A stretch of DNA of 64,000 bases from CAMUQR01 sp963516005 (GCA_963516005.1 CAUPYP010000002.1:185600-249599); one strand, 5' to 3'. Shown: positions 17,184 through 27,056, numbered from the stretch's first letter. Notes: a model not told the origin generated them from the letters alone. Made by a program: numbers and translations.

Positions 17184-17218
17184 AAAAATATCGTTGACTT
17201 ATTTACAACGATATTTTT
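17184..17218. terminator. Terminator between tlyA and a membrane protein gene
   Basis: A perfect 13-bp stem: AAAAATATCGTTG (17184-17196) and CAACGATATTTTT (17206-17218) with a 9-nt loop. Its 3' arm reaches the -35 region of the next promoter (-10 TATAAT at 17233-17238). Confidence 0.8.
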
Positions 17219-17265
17219 AGTTCAGGGCGTGTTATAATAGAGGAGAAATTAAACAAAGGAGAGCT

Positions 17266-18168
17266 ATGTTAGCAACAATTTTAACGGTGATTACGCTGGG
17301 TTTAGCGTCATTTCTAACAGCGTTTTTAAACCATCGATTCAATCTTAATATTCAAGGATTTTCAATTGCCTATATTTTTCCAATCGGGGCGGCACTGGTT
17401 GGTGGTTTAGCAGCGGTTGGTTTGTTTATCGGTACTAAACTAGGCAAACAACCAATTCGTACCTGGATGATTCCACTGGCGATGTTGATCGGTTTGGCGT
17501 CATTCTTCACCAGCACTTACGGCGATTATCACTACGCTGTGCAAGATATCAAAGAAGGTATTGAAGCAAAATATGGCAAGCTAAGCACCAAGGATCTAGA
17601 AGACTTTAATAAAAAAGTGAGTCAGGATTTGAATTTTTATAAATACTTAGAGTATCAACATAACGAGTCAACCATCACTTTAACATCGCGTTCTAACCGC
17701 AAAGGAACTAAAATTAAAAACTCAGTTGTCAGTGCTATTTCATTTTGGTTGAGTGTAGCAGGTGGAGCAATTGGTGGCTGGGTAGCAGGCACCTGGGCAG
17801 TTGGGGAGCGGACTAAAGACAAGTCAGCCAAAATGTATCGTGATTTAAAATATACAGCAAGTGTAGCACCCGAATTGTACGACGATTTAGTTAAGCAATT
17901 AGATACTGACAAAAAGTTAGATCAAGCAGTGGTGAAGATTTTGAATGATAACAAACATGATAAAATCTTCAAAGGTAATAAACCACGCACTGTGATTCGT
18001 GTGCTGAAAACTCGTAGTACTGGTACTGGTCAGTTGATGATGGAATTACATGATGTTGTTAATAATAACGATCGTGTCTTGTCGAAGCTTACAAAAGATT
18101 TAACAGCTGAGCAGATGGTGACAGTTCAAGCTACAATTAATCAACTTCAACCAAAAGAAACTTTTTAA
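17266..18168 (+). CDS. Multi-span membrane protein of unknown function
   Basis: Product of 300 residues. Hydrophobic segments lie at about 3-20, 33-57, 69-83 and 155-178 (a Gly-rich GGAIGGWVAGTWAVG), followed by a soluble C-terminal half of about 120 charged residues containing VIRVLKTRSTGTGQLMMEL. I do not recognise a family. AAAGGAGAG lies just before the ATG and TATAAT is at 17233-17238, so it is a single-gene unit closed by a terminator shared with the convergent ychF. Confidence 0.8.
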   Translation: MLATILTVITLGLASFLTAFLNHRFNLNIQGFSIAYIFPIGAALVGGLAAVGLFIGTKLGKQPIRTWMIPLAMLIGLASFFTSTYGDYHYAVQDIKEGIEAKYGKLSTKDLEDFNKKVSQDLNFYKYLEYQHNESTITLTSRSNRKGTKIKNSVVSAISFWLSVAGGAIGGWVAGTWAVGERTKDKSAKMYRDLKYTASVAPELYDDLVKQLDTDKKLDQAVVKILNDNKHDKIFKGNKPRTVIRVLKTRSTGTGQLMMELHDVVNNNDRVLSKLTKDLTAEQMVTVQATINQLQPKETF

Positions 18169-18183
18169 ACTAGTTGATTGTCA

Positions 18184-18213
18184 AAAATCCCTCGCGTGTA
18201 AGCGGGGGATTTT
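18184..18213. terminator. Bidirectional terminator
   Basis: AAAATCCCTCGC (18184-18195) pairs with GCGGGGGATTTT (18202-18213), with one G-T pair, between convergent genes. Confidence 0.8.
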
Positions 18214-18241
18214 AAGTGGTTGAAAAGTTATAAGTTGAGAA

Positions 18242-19315
18242 CTAAACGTTAAAGCGAAACTCGACGACATCGCCAGGACGCATGATGTAGTCCTTGCCTT
18301 CAGTGCGGATTTTGCCGGCTTCTTTGGCTTTTTGTTCGCTACCAAGTGCGACGAGGTCGTCGTAGTCAACAATTTGTGCGGCAATAAAGCCCCGCTCAAA
18401 ATCGGAGTGAATAACGCCAGCGGCTTGCGGGGCGGTCGAGCCTTGTTTGATTGTCCAGGCGTGGACTTCTTTTGGTCCAGCAGTGAGGTAACTTTGTAAG
18501 CCTAAAATGTCATAGGCGGAATGAATCAATTGAGCTAAACCGCCTTCGCTGACGCCGTAACTTTCGAGTAGTTCTTTAGCTTCGTCATCGGGCAGGGTGC
18601 GGAGTTCATCTTCTAGTTTGATGGCGATGAAGTTGGCTTTGGCGGGAGCAACTAAGGCAGTGAGCTTGGCTTTTTTGGCGTCATTAGTGAGGTCAGCTTC
18701 GGAGAGGTTGAAGACATAAATCACTGGTTTAGCCGTCAGGAGATTTAAATCCTTCAACTCATCGTGATCAATATCTAATTGGTTGATAGTTTTGCCGGAT
18801 TCTAGTTCAGTTTTGATGTGCTTGAGGAGGTCAAGTTTGGTGCGGAGTTTTGGGTTAGCCTTGGCTTCTTTAGCAAGTTTAGCAAGTTGTTTTTCAATGG
18901 AAGCAAGATCAGCTAGAATCAGTTCAGTATTGATGACTTCAATATCACCAGCTGGGTTAATCTGATTGTTGACGTGAATAATGTTATCATCATCAAAAGC
19001 GCGCACCAGATGAATGATGGCGCTAGTGTTGCGGATATTGGCTAGGAATTGGTTGCCGAGACCTTCACCCTTGGAAGCACCTGCGACTAAGCCAGCAATA
19101 TCAATAAATTCAACTGTGGCTGGGATAATTTTGCTAGCGCCGTAAATTTGTTGTAAAACATTCAGGCGCTGGTCAGGCACTGGTACGATGCCCGAATTCG
19201 GCTCAATCGTCGCGAACGGATAATTAGCCGCCAAAATTTCATTTTTAGTTAAAATATTAAACAAGGTGGATTTGCCAACATTTGGCAAACCGACAATTCC
19301 AATTGATAAACTCAT
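18242..19315 (-). CDS. ychF: YchF/OLA1-type P-loop ATPase
   Basis: A 357-residue Obg-related protein with Walker A GLPNVGKS (9-16), the YPFATIEPN switch, and NLSE in place of the usual NKxD, which in this family shifts specificity from GTP to ATP. A TGS-like domain ends the protein (IMRPGDVVEFRFNV). YchF binds ribosomes and is linked to stress and translation control in other organisms. A TATAAT and an AAAGGAG ribosome site precede the minus-strand ATG. Length is normal for the family. Confidence 0.95.
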   Translation of the reverse strand: MSLSIGIVGLPNVGKSTLFNILTKNEILAANYPFATIEPNSGIVPVPDQRLNVLQQIYGASKIIPATVEFIDIAGLVAGASKGEGLGNQFLANIRNTSAIIHLVRAFDDDNIIHVNNQINPAGDIEVINTELILADLASIEKQLAKLAKEAKANPKLRTKLDLLKHIKTELESGKTINQLDIDHDELKDLNLLTAKPVIYVFNLSEADLTNDAKKAKLTALVAPAKANFIAIKLEDELRTLPDDEAKELLESYGVSEGGLAQLIHSAYDILGLQSYLTAGPKEVHAWTIKQGSTAPQAAGVIHSDFERGFIAAQIVDYDDLVALGSEQKAKEAGKIRTEGKDYIMRPGDVVEFRFNV

Positions 19316-19404
19316 AAAACTCCTTTAATAATCAGGCAAATTATAGCATAAAAAACATCTAAAGCCCAGCGGGCGGGGTTGGCTGATGGATAATAATAAA
19401 AAAG

Positions 19405-19433
19405 TTGCGAAAACTACAGCGCTTATGTATAAT
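19405..19433 (+). promoter_or_regulatory. Type IV pilus operon promoter
   Basis: TTGCGA (19405-19410), 17-bp spacer, TATAAT (19428-19433). The -10 ends 7 nt before the pilM ATG, so the operon message would begin at or beside the start codon. Confidence 0.75.
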
Positions 19434-19440
19434 AAAGCTT

Positions 19441-20502
19441 ATGAATATATTTAGCAGAGTGGGCGACTTTTTTGGTCTGGATATAGGCACTAGATCAATC
19501 CGTGTAGTTCAATTAGCACCTCGTGATAATAAAGACGGGGCTGGTTCTTTTGTCTTAAAAAATTATGCCTATCTGCCAATCGATATGCGGGTCAGTATGG
19601 ATGATTCGGATTCGGGTTCGAAACGCTTAGGCGAGGCGGTGGCGAATGCTATTGGCCAATCTGGTATTAAAACTAAAAATGTTGTCTTGAGCTTACCATC
19701 GAGCAAAGCTTTTACCACGATTATTGATATGCCTGATCAAACTGACGTGGAATTAACTAAAACCATTAAATATCAAGTTGATCAATACATCCCAATGGCA
19801 GTTGAAGATGCCAAATTTGACTGGGCAGTGCTTGGTCAATCACCGCGCGACCCGTCGAAAAAAGAAGTTTTACTGTCGAGTACCTCAATTGAATATAGTG
19901 AACGGCAATTGGATTTTCTAGAAGAGCTCGGTTTGAACGTAATTGCATTTGAACCAGATCAGATTGCAATTTCGCGCTCACTGAATATGGAGCTGGATGG
20001 CGGAGCAAATATGATTGTTGACTTAGGGGAAATTACTACTGAGCTTACGATTGTATATCAGGGCGCACCACGTCTAGTTCGGTCAATTCCAATCGGTTTT
20101 AATAATATTATTCAAGCGGCGGTCCGTGGTCTCGATATCAAAGAAGATCAAGCTCGACAATTTATTCTGAAATTTGGTTTAGCAACTGATAAGCTTGAAG
20201 GAAAAGTGTTTGCGGCGATTGAGTCATCACTTGAGAACTTTACCGCTGAACTGAATAAGTCTCTGAAATTCTTCCAGACGCGTTATCCACAATTACAAGT
20301 TGGACAAATTATTGTGTCAGGTTACGCAGCAATGACCCCGATGATGAACCAGTATATTGCTAACTACACTAGTGTTAAAACTGTGATTGGGTCACCTTGG
20401 AATGATGTGGTCTTAACACCTGAACAACAGAATGCCTTATTGTCGACTGGTGCGGAATTTGCGGTGGCGGTAGGTTTAGCGCAAAGGAGTAATAATTTAT
20501 GA
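19441..20502 (+). CDS. pilM: Type IV pilus assembly protein PilM
   Basis: The 353-residue protein has an actin/FtsA-like fold: FGLDIGTRSIRVVQL at the start, LSLPSSKAFTTIIDMP near residue 85, and a second nucleotide-binding segment MIVDLGEITTELTIVY near residue 190. PilM sits under the inner membrane and links PilN to the PilB/PilT motors. I start at ATG 19441, where the family homology begins; a 12-codon longer reading overlaps the promoter. It opens the T4P operon, overlapping pilN by 4 nt. Confidence 0.92.
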   Translation: MNIFSRVGDFFGLDIGTRSIRVVQLAPRDNKDGAGSFVLKNYAYLPIDMRVSMDDSDSGSKRLGEAVANAIGQSGIKTKNVVLSLPSSKAFTTIIDMPDQTDVELTKTIKYQVDQYIPMAVEDAKFDWAVLGQSPRDPSKKEVLLSSTSIEYSERQLDFLEELGLNVIAFEPDQIAISRSLNMELDGGANMIVDLGEITTELTIVYQGAPRLVRSIPIGFNNIIQAAVRGLDIKEDQARQFILKFGLATDKLEGKVFAAIESSLENFTAELNKSLKFFQTRYPQLQVGQIIVSGYAAMTPMMNQYIANYTSVKTVIGSPWNDVVLTPEQQNALLSTGAEFAVAVGLAQRSNNL

Positions 20503-21344
20503 AACGCTCAATGAAAATGGTTGAAGTTAATCTCTTGCCGGATATTAAGCAAGAGGTTTTGGCGGCGCGTCAAATGCGTGATCGAGTAGCAACCTGGTCA
20601 ATTATTATCTCGGGCGGTTTTGTGACTGTCACGATTGTTTTGTTGATGGTAGTGGCAATTGTTCAGTCGATTATTATTGGCAGTCAGGATAGGCAAATTA
20701 CCAATGATTTTAATAAATATAAAAACTACCAGGGTATTAATAGTTTATTGACGATTCAAAAACAATTATCACGACTTGATGCTATTCATAAGAAAAAGAC
20801 GGTGACTTCGCGTACTTTTTCATTAATTACTCAAGTGATTACTAAATATAAATTAGATGTTACGATTTCTAAAATTGATGTTGATCCGCACAAGAAAAAT
20901 TTAATTATTGACGCTTTTTCCTCTACTGGTTATGTGGAGTTGGAGCGCTTGATGAAGACTTTAAATAATGCACAGGTCACTTATATTAACAATAGTAAAC
21001 TGGAAGAAATTAATAATCAATCACAAACTAATGCCGATGAAGCCACTAAACAACTTGACTCGGAAATTAAAAATAGTCAGTATGATTATTTGTTGCGCGA
21101 TCAAAAAGCTTCATTGCTCAGTGACCCAAGTTTAGGTCAAAACTCAGAAGGTAAGCAAGTTTTAACCTTCAAAATCGGTTTGGCGATGCACGATAAGTTC
21201 TTCTCAAATCATGAAAAAACTGCTATTATCCAAGGTTCAACCTATAAGGATGTGACTGACTCTTTGTTGTCAGTACCGCCGGAGTTATTCGGATCATTAA
21301 AAGAAGAAGATAAACAAAATAAGCAAGCTGGAGACAAAAAATGA
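20499..21344 (+). CDS. pilN: Type IV pilus assembly protein PilN
   Basis: A 281-residue bitopic protein. The N-terminal VEVNLLPDIKQE is the PilN motif that binds PilM, followed by a membrane helix (about 33-58) and a periplasmic-side coiled-coil/ferredoxin-like region. It forms the alignment complex with PilM and PilO. It is longer than typical PilN (about 180-200) because of a hydrophilic C-terminal extension. It overlaps pilM and pilO by 4 nt each and ends in TGA, which supports the standard genetic code. Confidence 0.85.
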   Translation: MKRSMKMVEVNLLPDIKQEVLAARQMRDRVATWSIIISGGFVTVTIVLLMVVAIVQSIIIGSQDRQITNDFNKYKNYQGINSLLTIQKQLSRLDAIHKKKTVTSRTFSLITQVITKYKLDVTISKIDVDPHKKNLIIDAFSSTGYVELERLMKTLNNAQVTYINNSKLEEINNQSQTNADEATKQLDSEIKNSQYDYLLRDQKASLLSDPSLGQNSEGKQVLTFKIGLAMHDKFFSNHEKTAIIQGSTYKDVTDSLLSVPPELFGSLKEEDKQNKQAGDKK

Positions 21345-22150
21345 GTAATTTAACTACCTCTCGTAATAAGCGCCGAATGATTCAGAAAAGTCACACTATA
21401 ATGATTGTGATTATTTTCGGTGGAGCCTTATTATCAAGCTTATCAATTATGACCAGTTTCTTCTTAGTGAAGCGATTAATGCATAATCAGACAGTAATCG
21501 CTAAACAGGGCAAAACCATTGATGATATTGCTAAAAATTATAAATCAATTCAGCAGGTTGATAAATCAATTAAGGCGTTGTCTGCCAATCAGCATTTGTT
21601 GGGTAAAAAAATCTATAACAACGAAACTGCTTTGCAGGTGATTCTAGATGCTTTGCCAGATCGTGCTAATACGCCGGCCTTAGGCGAGAGTTTGCGCAGG
21701 ATCATCCTTAATGTGCCGGAAGTGGAAATTGAACAATTATCATTAACTAAAAGTGATGAGGAAACGACTCCAGAATTCGCCGGACTTTCATCAGTGGCGT
21801 ACAACACGGAATATAGTGACGTTAAGGATCCGTCAATTTATTTCCGAATCAAAATCTCAGGTACAATTTTAGGACTTAATCAGGTGCTAAAAAACCTTGA
21901 AAAATCTATTCGTCCAATGTTTGCTGACCGAATTGAGTTTCAATCGGGAAGTCAAGATAAAGATGATCGTGGCAAGAAAATTGCTCCCGAAAAAATGCGT
22001 CACTGGCTGTCGATTTCGGCTCGTTCATTCTATGGTGAAACTGTAGAGCCTAAGATGAGTACTGAGATTGTCGATGATACCGCCAAGGTAAAAACCAGTA
22101 CTAACACTAAAAAAACTAACGCAAAGGACAAGACCAATGAAAAAAAATGA
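21341..22150 (+). CDS. pilO: Type IV pilus assembly protein PilO-like
   Basis: Product of 269 residues with a short basic tail, one membrane helix (about 22-44, IMIVIIFGGALLSSLSIM), a coiled-coil segment and a folded extracytoplasmic domain. Topology and position directly after pilN match PilO, the partner of PilN in the alignment subcomplex. A Lys/Thr-rich tail (residues about 240-269) is added at the C-terminus. Sequence motifs for PilO are weak, so the call relies on topology and gene order. Confidence 0.75.
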   Translation: MSNLTTSRNKRRMIQKSHTIMIVIIFGGALLSSLSIMTSFFLVKRLMHNQTVIAKQGKTIDDIAKNYKSIQQVDKSIKALSANQHLLGKKIYNNETALQVILDALPDRANTPALGESLRRIILNVPEVEIEQLSLTKSDEETTPEFAGLSSVAYNTEYSDVKDPSIYFRIKISGTILGLNQVLKNLEKSIRPMFADRIEFQSGSQDKDDRGKKIAPEKMRHWLSISARSFYGETVEPKMSTEIVDDTAKVKTSTNTKKTNAKDKTNEKK

Positions 22151-22358
22151 TATAGCTATAACCGTAGTCATCGTAGTAGTTTGTCTGTTTATATCGTATT
22201 TTATTGTTAATGCTATCTTTACTAATTTTAAAAACCAAACTAAAGTCAAGAAAGTCGACTTAATTTCAAAAGATGTGGTTGAGCCAAGTCCTGATGTCTT
22301 TAATAAAGATGCGATTAACCCAGCGGTTCAGGTGTTTATCGGCCAAGAGAGGGAATAG
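22137..22358 (+). CDS. Small single-span protein of the pilus operon
   Basis: The 73-residue product has a membrane helix at about 7-28 and a short hydrophilic tail. It overlaps pilO by 14 nt, with AAAGGA upstream of its ATG, and precedes pilB by 3 nt, so it is co-transcribed with the pilus machinery. Position suggests a role like the small lipoprotein PilP, but it has no lipobox and no recognisable PilP domain. A monoderm envelope would not need an outer-membrane link. Confidence 0.75.
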   Translation: MKKNDIAITVVIVVVCLFISYFIVNAIFTNFKNQTKVKKVDLISKDVVEPSPDVFNKDAINPAVQVFIGQERE

Positions 22359-22361
22359 TCC

Positions 22362-24137
22362 ATGCCCAATATTTCCGTTGAGCATCAAGACCAAATGCTT
22401 CAGATTTTGCAATCTGAAGGTTTGGTAGATCCTACGAAATTACAAGAGGCGATCGCAACTGCTGAAACGGCTAATGAGCCGATTATTGATGCTTTAGTGC
22501 GGAGTGGTTTAGTAGATATTGAGGCGATTGTTCAAATTGAAGCGATGCTTCTGAACGTACCATATGCTAATATTAGCGATTTCGTAGTTGACCCTGAAGT
22601 GCTCAAGATCATTCCCAACAGTGCCGCTGAACGCAGTATGGCGGTACCGCTGAGCTTATCAGCGAGTGGACGTTTGTCAGTGGCAATGATTGACGCTAAC
22701 AATATCCAGGCAATTGACTATTTAACTAGCTTAGTCAAAAAACCACTGAAAGTCTATATGGCGAGTGAACAAGGTATTCGTCATATTCTTGAACAATACG
22801 GTACCGACTTCTCATCAGTTAATAAGGCGGCGGCGGTTTCGGAAGCTGAAAGCAAGATTGCCAGTGAAGAATCAGATAATCTAAAAGTAATTGTTCAAGA
22901 TTCACCAATTTCCAAGGCTCTAAATACTATTTTGGAATATGCCGTCAAAACTAAAGCCAGCGATATCCACATTGAGCCACTAGAAGAATCGCTCAAGATT
23001 CGTTGCCGAGTGGATGGTATGTTGCGTGAAATTATGCAGTTACCGAAGACAATCGAGCCGGCATTAGTGTCGCGTATTAAGATTTTGTCAGATTTAAAAA
23101 TTGATGAACACCGCATTCCTCAGGACGGTCAGTTTGCGGTCAAAGTGATGGATAAAGAAGTCGACTTACGTATCGCGATTAGCCCAGTAGTCTGGGGTGA
23201 ACAAGTGGTGATTCGTTTGCTGGATAAAACCGGTACCACTCTCAAACTAGAGGACATGGGTTACGCTGGTCGGTCGCTCCGGGCAATTCGTAAAGGTATT
23301 GCTCAGCCGAACGGTATGGTGTTAACTTCCGGTCCAACTGGTTCAGGTAAGTCAACTAGTTTATACGCTTTAATTCAAGAAATCAAAGACGAAACCATCA
23401 ATATTGTCACCCTTGAGGATCCAGTGGAGTATAAAATGGGTGGTATTAACCAAATCCAAGTCAACTCAGAAGTTGGTTTGACCTTCGCCAGTGGTTTGCG
23501 CTCAATTTTGCGTCAGGACCCGGACGTGGTGATGGTTGGTGAAATTCGTGACTCAGAAACGGCGCGCTTGGCAGTGCAAGCGGCACTAACCGGACACTTG
23601 GTGTTTTCCACCTTGCACACCAACTCAGCAGCGGGCGTGTTGCCACGTTTACTCGATATGGGGATTGAGCCGTATCTGATTGCGTCAACAGTTAATACAG
23701 TGATTGGCCAGCGCTTAGTGCGTCGGATTTCTAAAGAAGACCAAACGACGTATCAATCGAGTGCGGCAGAAACCGACTCCATCCGCAGTGCGCTTGATTC
23801 AATTTTGCCAAAAACCAAAGAAGAAGTCCGGGCGGTGTCGGAAGATTTGGGCTACGCCAACTTACCGCTGGCAGGTCAACAAGCTTATACTTTGACTAAG
23901 GCCGCCTCGACGAAGAACGCACCGGGCGGTTACAAGGGTCGTGCTGGTATTTATGAAGTGATGGATATTACCGAAGAAATGGAAAACTTAATCGTTAAAC
24001 ATGCCACTAGTACCGAAATTAATAAATTAGCGGTTGAACAGGGGATGGTAACGATGCGTCAAGATGGTTATCTAAAGGCTCTAAACGGCATCACCTCACT
24101 TGAAGAAGTTAACCGCGTAGCCTCGGATGTGGTCTAA
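22362..24137 (+). CDS. pilB: Type IV pilus extension ATPase PilB
   Basis: A 591-residue GspE/PilB ATPase. The N-terminal region (about 1-150) is the GSPII_E_N type, then ASDIHIEPLEESLKIRCRVDG, Walker A GPTGSGKST (about 324-332), the Asp box EDPVEYKM, Walker B-like DPDVVMVGEIRD, and the His box LVFSTLHTNSA. It powers pilus polymerisation at the cytoplasmic face. It lacks the tetracysteine zinc motif often seen in PilB near the C-terminus. GAGAGGGA precedes the ATG. Confidence 0.95.
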   Translation: MPNISVEHQDQMLQILQSEGLVDPTKLQEAIATAETANEPIIDALVRSGLVDIEAIVQIEAMLLNVPYANISDFVVDPEVLKIIPNSAAERSMAVPLSLSASGRLSVAMIDANNIQAIDYLTSLVKKPLKVYMASEQGIRHILEQYGTDFSSVNKAAAVSEAESKIASEESDNLKVIVQDSPISKALNTILEYAVKTKASDIHIEPLEESLKIRCRVDGMLREIMQLPKTIEPALVSRIKILSDLKIDEHRIPQDGQFAVKVMDKEVDLRIAISPVVWGEQVVIRLLDKTGTTLKLEDMGYAGRSLRAIRKGIAQPNGMVLTSGPTGSGKSTSLYALIQEIKDETINIVTLEDPVEYKMGGINQIQVNSEVGLTFASGLRSILRQDPDVVMVGEIRDSETARLAVQAALTGHLVFSTLHTNSAAGVLPRLLDMGIEPYLIASTVNTVIGQRLVRRISKEDQTTYQSSAAETDSIRSALDSILPKTKEEVRAVSEDLGYANLPLAGQQAYTLTKAASTKNAPGGYKGRAGIYEVMDITEEMENLIVKHATSTEINKLAVEQGMVTMRQDGYLKALNGITSLEEVNRVASDVV

Positions 24138-24159
24138 AACAGTATAAAGGGAGAAAAAC

Positions 24160-25227
24160 ATGGAAAACGGACTCAAAATTGAATTATTACTCGAAGAAGT
24201 GGTGCGTCGTAAGGCCTCAGACTTGCACTTGCAGGTCGGCTTGAAGCCAATGTTGCGTATTGATGGTGCGCTAGTTGCGATTGATCAAACTCCCGTTTTG
24301 GACGATAAAATGGTCGAAGCGCTGGTGATGAGCATCTTGGATGAAGAACAACAGCAGATTTTATTAAAAGATAAAGAATTCGATTTCTCATTTGCGTTTG
24401 GCAATTTAGCGCGGTTTCGAGCTAATGCCTTTCATGAACGGGGTAATCTGGCGATGGCGCTACGGTCGATTCCGAATGTGGTGCAAACAGTGGACGAACT
24501 GGGCTTGCCACGGGTTATTTCCTCCTTTGCGGATTTTCCACGTGGTTTGGTGCTGGTGACTGGTCCAACCGGTTCAGGTAAATCAACGACTTTAGCGGCT
24601 TTAATTGACAAAATTAACTCCGAAAAATCACAGCATATCATTACCATCGAGGATCCAATTGAGTTTACGCACCAATCGAAGCGATCAGTGATTGTGCAAC
24701 GTGAAGTTCACTATGATACATATTCATTCTCGGCAGCGTTGCGTTCGGCTTTGCGTCAAGACCCAGATGTGGTGTTGATTGGCGAGATGCGTGACCTTGA
24801 GACTATTGCGGCGGCGATCACTATCGCGGAAACGGGACACTTGGTGTTCGCAACTCTGCACACCAACTCGGCAGCACAGTCGGTTGACCGTATGATTGAC
24901 GTCTTTCCACCGCATCAACAACCACAAATCCGCTCGCAGTTAGCGAATATTTTACAGGGTATTTGTTGTCAGCGTTTAATTCCAGCGATTGGTGGTGGAC
25001 GTGTGGTGGCGACTGAGGTGCTGGTGGCTAACCCGGCTGTTCGCAATATTATTCGTGAAGGTAAAGCCCATCAGCTGGATGCCGTGATTCAAACTGGTGC
25101 TGATCAGGGCATGCAGACCATGGATCGCACGCTTGTGAAGCTAGTACAAACCGGCGTGATTACTTACGATGAAGCACGCAATTATGCAGTTGATTTAACA
25201 GAGTTTAATAGGTTGGTAAGAGGCTAA
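24160..25227 (+). CDS. pilT: Type IV pilus retraction ATPase PilT
   Basis: The 355-residue protein has ASDLHLQVGLKPMLRIDG near the start, Walker A GPTGSGKST (about 135-143), EDPIEFTH, and DPDVVLIGEMRDLETI with the AETGHLVFATLHTNSA His box. The AIRNLIREGK-like segment appears as AVRNIIREGKAHQ. It is the standard length for PilT, which depolymerises pili and drives twitching and DNA uptake in other bacteria. It follows pilB by 22 nt with GGGAGAAAAAC before the ATG. Confidence 0.95.
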   Translation: MENGLKIELLLEEVVRRKASDLHLQVGLKPMLRIDGALVAIDQTPVLDDKMVEALVMSILDEEQQQILLKDKEFDFSFAFGNLARFRANAFHERGNLAMALRSIPNVVQTVDELGLPRVISSFADFPRGLVLVTGPTGSGKSTTLAALIDKINSEKSQHIITIEDPIEFTHQSKRSVIVQREVHYDTYSFSAALRSALRQDPDVVLIGEMRDLETIAAAITIAETGHLVFATLHTNSAAQSVDRMIDVFPPHQQPQIRSQLANILQGICCQRLIPAIGGGRVVATEVLVANPAVRNIIREGKAHQLDAVIQTGADQGMQTMDRTLVKLVQTGVITYDEARNYAVDLTEFNRLVRG

Positions 25228-25239
25228 AAAGGAGCAAAT

Positions 25240-26448
25240 ATGAAAGCATTTAATTACCAAGCGCGTGATAATAAAACCGGTAAAATTATTAAATCGACCG
25301 TCAAAGCGGAAAATGAAATTGCCGCTGGGCGCTTATTGCTTGAACAAGATTTAGTGCCAATTCATATTAGCGAAGCAGACAATGCTGGCTTTTTTGGGCG
25401 TTTTACCACCTCGATTCGTCTCAAAGATCGCTTGGTGTTCTCGCGTCAGTTATCAACACTGATTGGAGCGGGTTTGCCAATTACCCAGGCGCTTCATACG
25501 GTTTATGAACAAACCGAAAACAAAGCGCTCAAAGAAGTAGTGGGGGACATTGTCGCCTCAGTTGAAGGTGGTAAAACGCTAGCCGATGCTTTTGGTAAAC
25601 ATCCCCAGGTGTTCGATAAGTTGTATTTATCACTGATTAGCGCTGGTGAAGTCTCGGGTACGCTAGATGTCTCATTGAAACGAATTGCCAACCAGCAGGA
25701 AAAAGACGCTCAAACCATGAGTAAAATTCGTGGAGCAATGACTTATCCGGCGATTGTGCTATTTGTGATTATTATTGTGATGAGCTTTTTGTTGATTCAA
25801 GTGGTGCCACAAGTTGACAAATTATATAAAGATATGAATAAAACCCTGCCACTAATCACAATGGTCATGGTGGTGATTGCAAATTTCATCATGAAATTCT
25901 GGTGGCTGATTCTATTAGCATCAGCTGGTGGTATTGTGTTATTGGTACGTTATTTTAAAACAGAATCTGGCTCGCGAGTGATGGATGCCTTTAAGCTAAA
26001 TGTGCCAATTTTTAAACATATGTTCCGCAAGCTATATATGGCGCGATTTTTGCGGACAGCTGAGTTGCTATTAGAGACTGGTGTGGCGATGCTCGACAGT
26101 CTTGATATCGCTGGGGAAGCAGTTAATAACTCATTGGTGGCGGAGAGTATTGGCGCGGCAGCTGAAAAAGTACAGGGTGGTAAGGCTTTGTCAGTGGCGA
26201 TTAAAGATCAAGATTATATCTTGCCATTGGTACCGCAAATGATTAGTATCGGCGAACAGTCAGGTAAAATTTCGGAGATGATGGCTAAAGCGGCGCAAGT
26301 TTATGAAGAGGAGCTTGATGAGCAGATTAAGGCCTTGTCAACGGCGATTGAACCAATTCTGATGATGATTCTAGCGATTATGGCTGGTACGATGGTTGGG
26401 GCGATTCTGTTGCCGATTTACAAGCTAGTCAATGATATCCGGGTATAG
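25240..26448 (+). CDS. pilC: Type IV pilus inner-membrane platform protein PilC
   Basis: A GspF/PilC protein of 402 residues with two repeated cytoplasmic helical domains, each with the glutamate-containing SAGEVSGTLD / SIGEQSGKIS signature (about 130 and 340), and three membrane segments (about 168-190, 215-240, 370-392). It is the membrane platform turned by PilB and PilT. AAGGAG lies before the ATG. It closes the core machinery block before the major pilin. Confidence 0.95.
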   Translation: MKAFNYQARDNKTGKIIKSTVKAENEIAAGRLLLEQDLVPIHISEADNAGFFGRFTTSIRLKDRLVFSRQLSTLIGAGLPITQALHTVYEQTENKALKEVVGDIVASVEGGKTLADAFGKHPQVFDKLYLSLISAGEVSGTLDVSLKRIANQQEKDAQTMSKIRGAMTYPAIVLFVIIIVMSFLLIQVVPQVDKLYKDMNKTLPLITMVMVVIANFIMKFWWLILLASAGGIVLLVRYFKTESGSRVMDAFKLNVPIFKHMFRKLYMARFLRTAELLLETGVAMLDSLDIAGEAVNNSLVAESIGAAAEKVQGGKALSVAIKDQDYILPLVPQMISIGEQSGKISEMMAKAAQVYEEELDEQIKALSTAIEPILMMILAIMAGTMVGAILLPIYKLVNDIRV

Positions 26449-26503
26449 ACAAAAATAATCATAAGTAGTATCATATAATTAATATTAAATTAAAGGAGTA
26501 AAC

Positions 26504-27034
26504 ATGACTAAAATGAACAAAAAAGGCTTTACTATCATCGAGGTGGTCTTGGTGCTGGCAATTGCCGGTTTGATTTTCTTGATGGTGTTCTTGGCGCTAC
26601 CAGCTCTACGTAGGGGTCAGCGCGACACACAACGTAAATCCGACCTGAACCGCGCGGCTGCTGCCTTGACGGATTATAAAGCAGCACACCGTGGTAATAT
26701 TCCTAGCAACTCAGGTACCCCTGGTGCTTTGAAATGGGAAGAGTTCGTCTATCAATATTTGACTGCTAGTGGTAAAGACGAATTTATTGATCCATCTGGT
26801 TTGGCAGCTGGACAAGACAGCAGTTTAAAGAGTTATCAATTTGTTCCGTTGGATGCTTCGCAAGATCCACCATCTGTATTTGAAGGTGAGGGCGGTGCAC
26901 AGAACAAAATTTATTACACTGTTAACGCTAAATGCCAAGAAGGTGGCCAAAAAGTTGAAGGCGCACAGGGTGGACGAGTGGTTGCTTTGCGCATGAAACT
27001 CGAAGGTGCAGGCTATCACTGCATCAGTGACTAA
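26504..27034 (+). CDS. Type IV pilin, probable major subunit
   Basis: The 176-residue prepilin begins with the short basic leader MTKMNKKG, then FTIIEVVLVLAIAGLIF with Glu at position +5 of the mature protein. PilD is expected to cut after Gly8 and methylate Phe9. The C-terminal head has two Cys (AKCQEGG and YHCISD) that could form a disulfide loop. AAAGGAG precedes the ATG and a good terminator follows, so it can be made in excess over the machinery genes. It shares a related head domain with the product of the next gene. Confidence 0.9.
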   Translation: MTKMNKKGFTIIEVVLVLAIAGLIFLMVFLALPALRRGQRDTQRKSDLNRAAAALTDYKAAHRGNIPSNSGTPGALKWEEFVYQYLTASGKDEFIDPSGLAAGQDSSLKSYQFVPLDASQDPPSVFEGEGGAQNKIYYTVNAKCQEGGQKVEGAQGGRVVALRMKLEGAGYHCISD

Positions 27035-27056
27035 TTAAGCTAAGAAAACTAAAAAA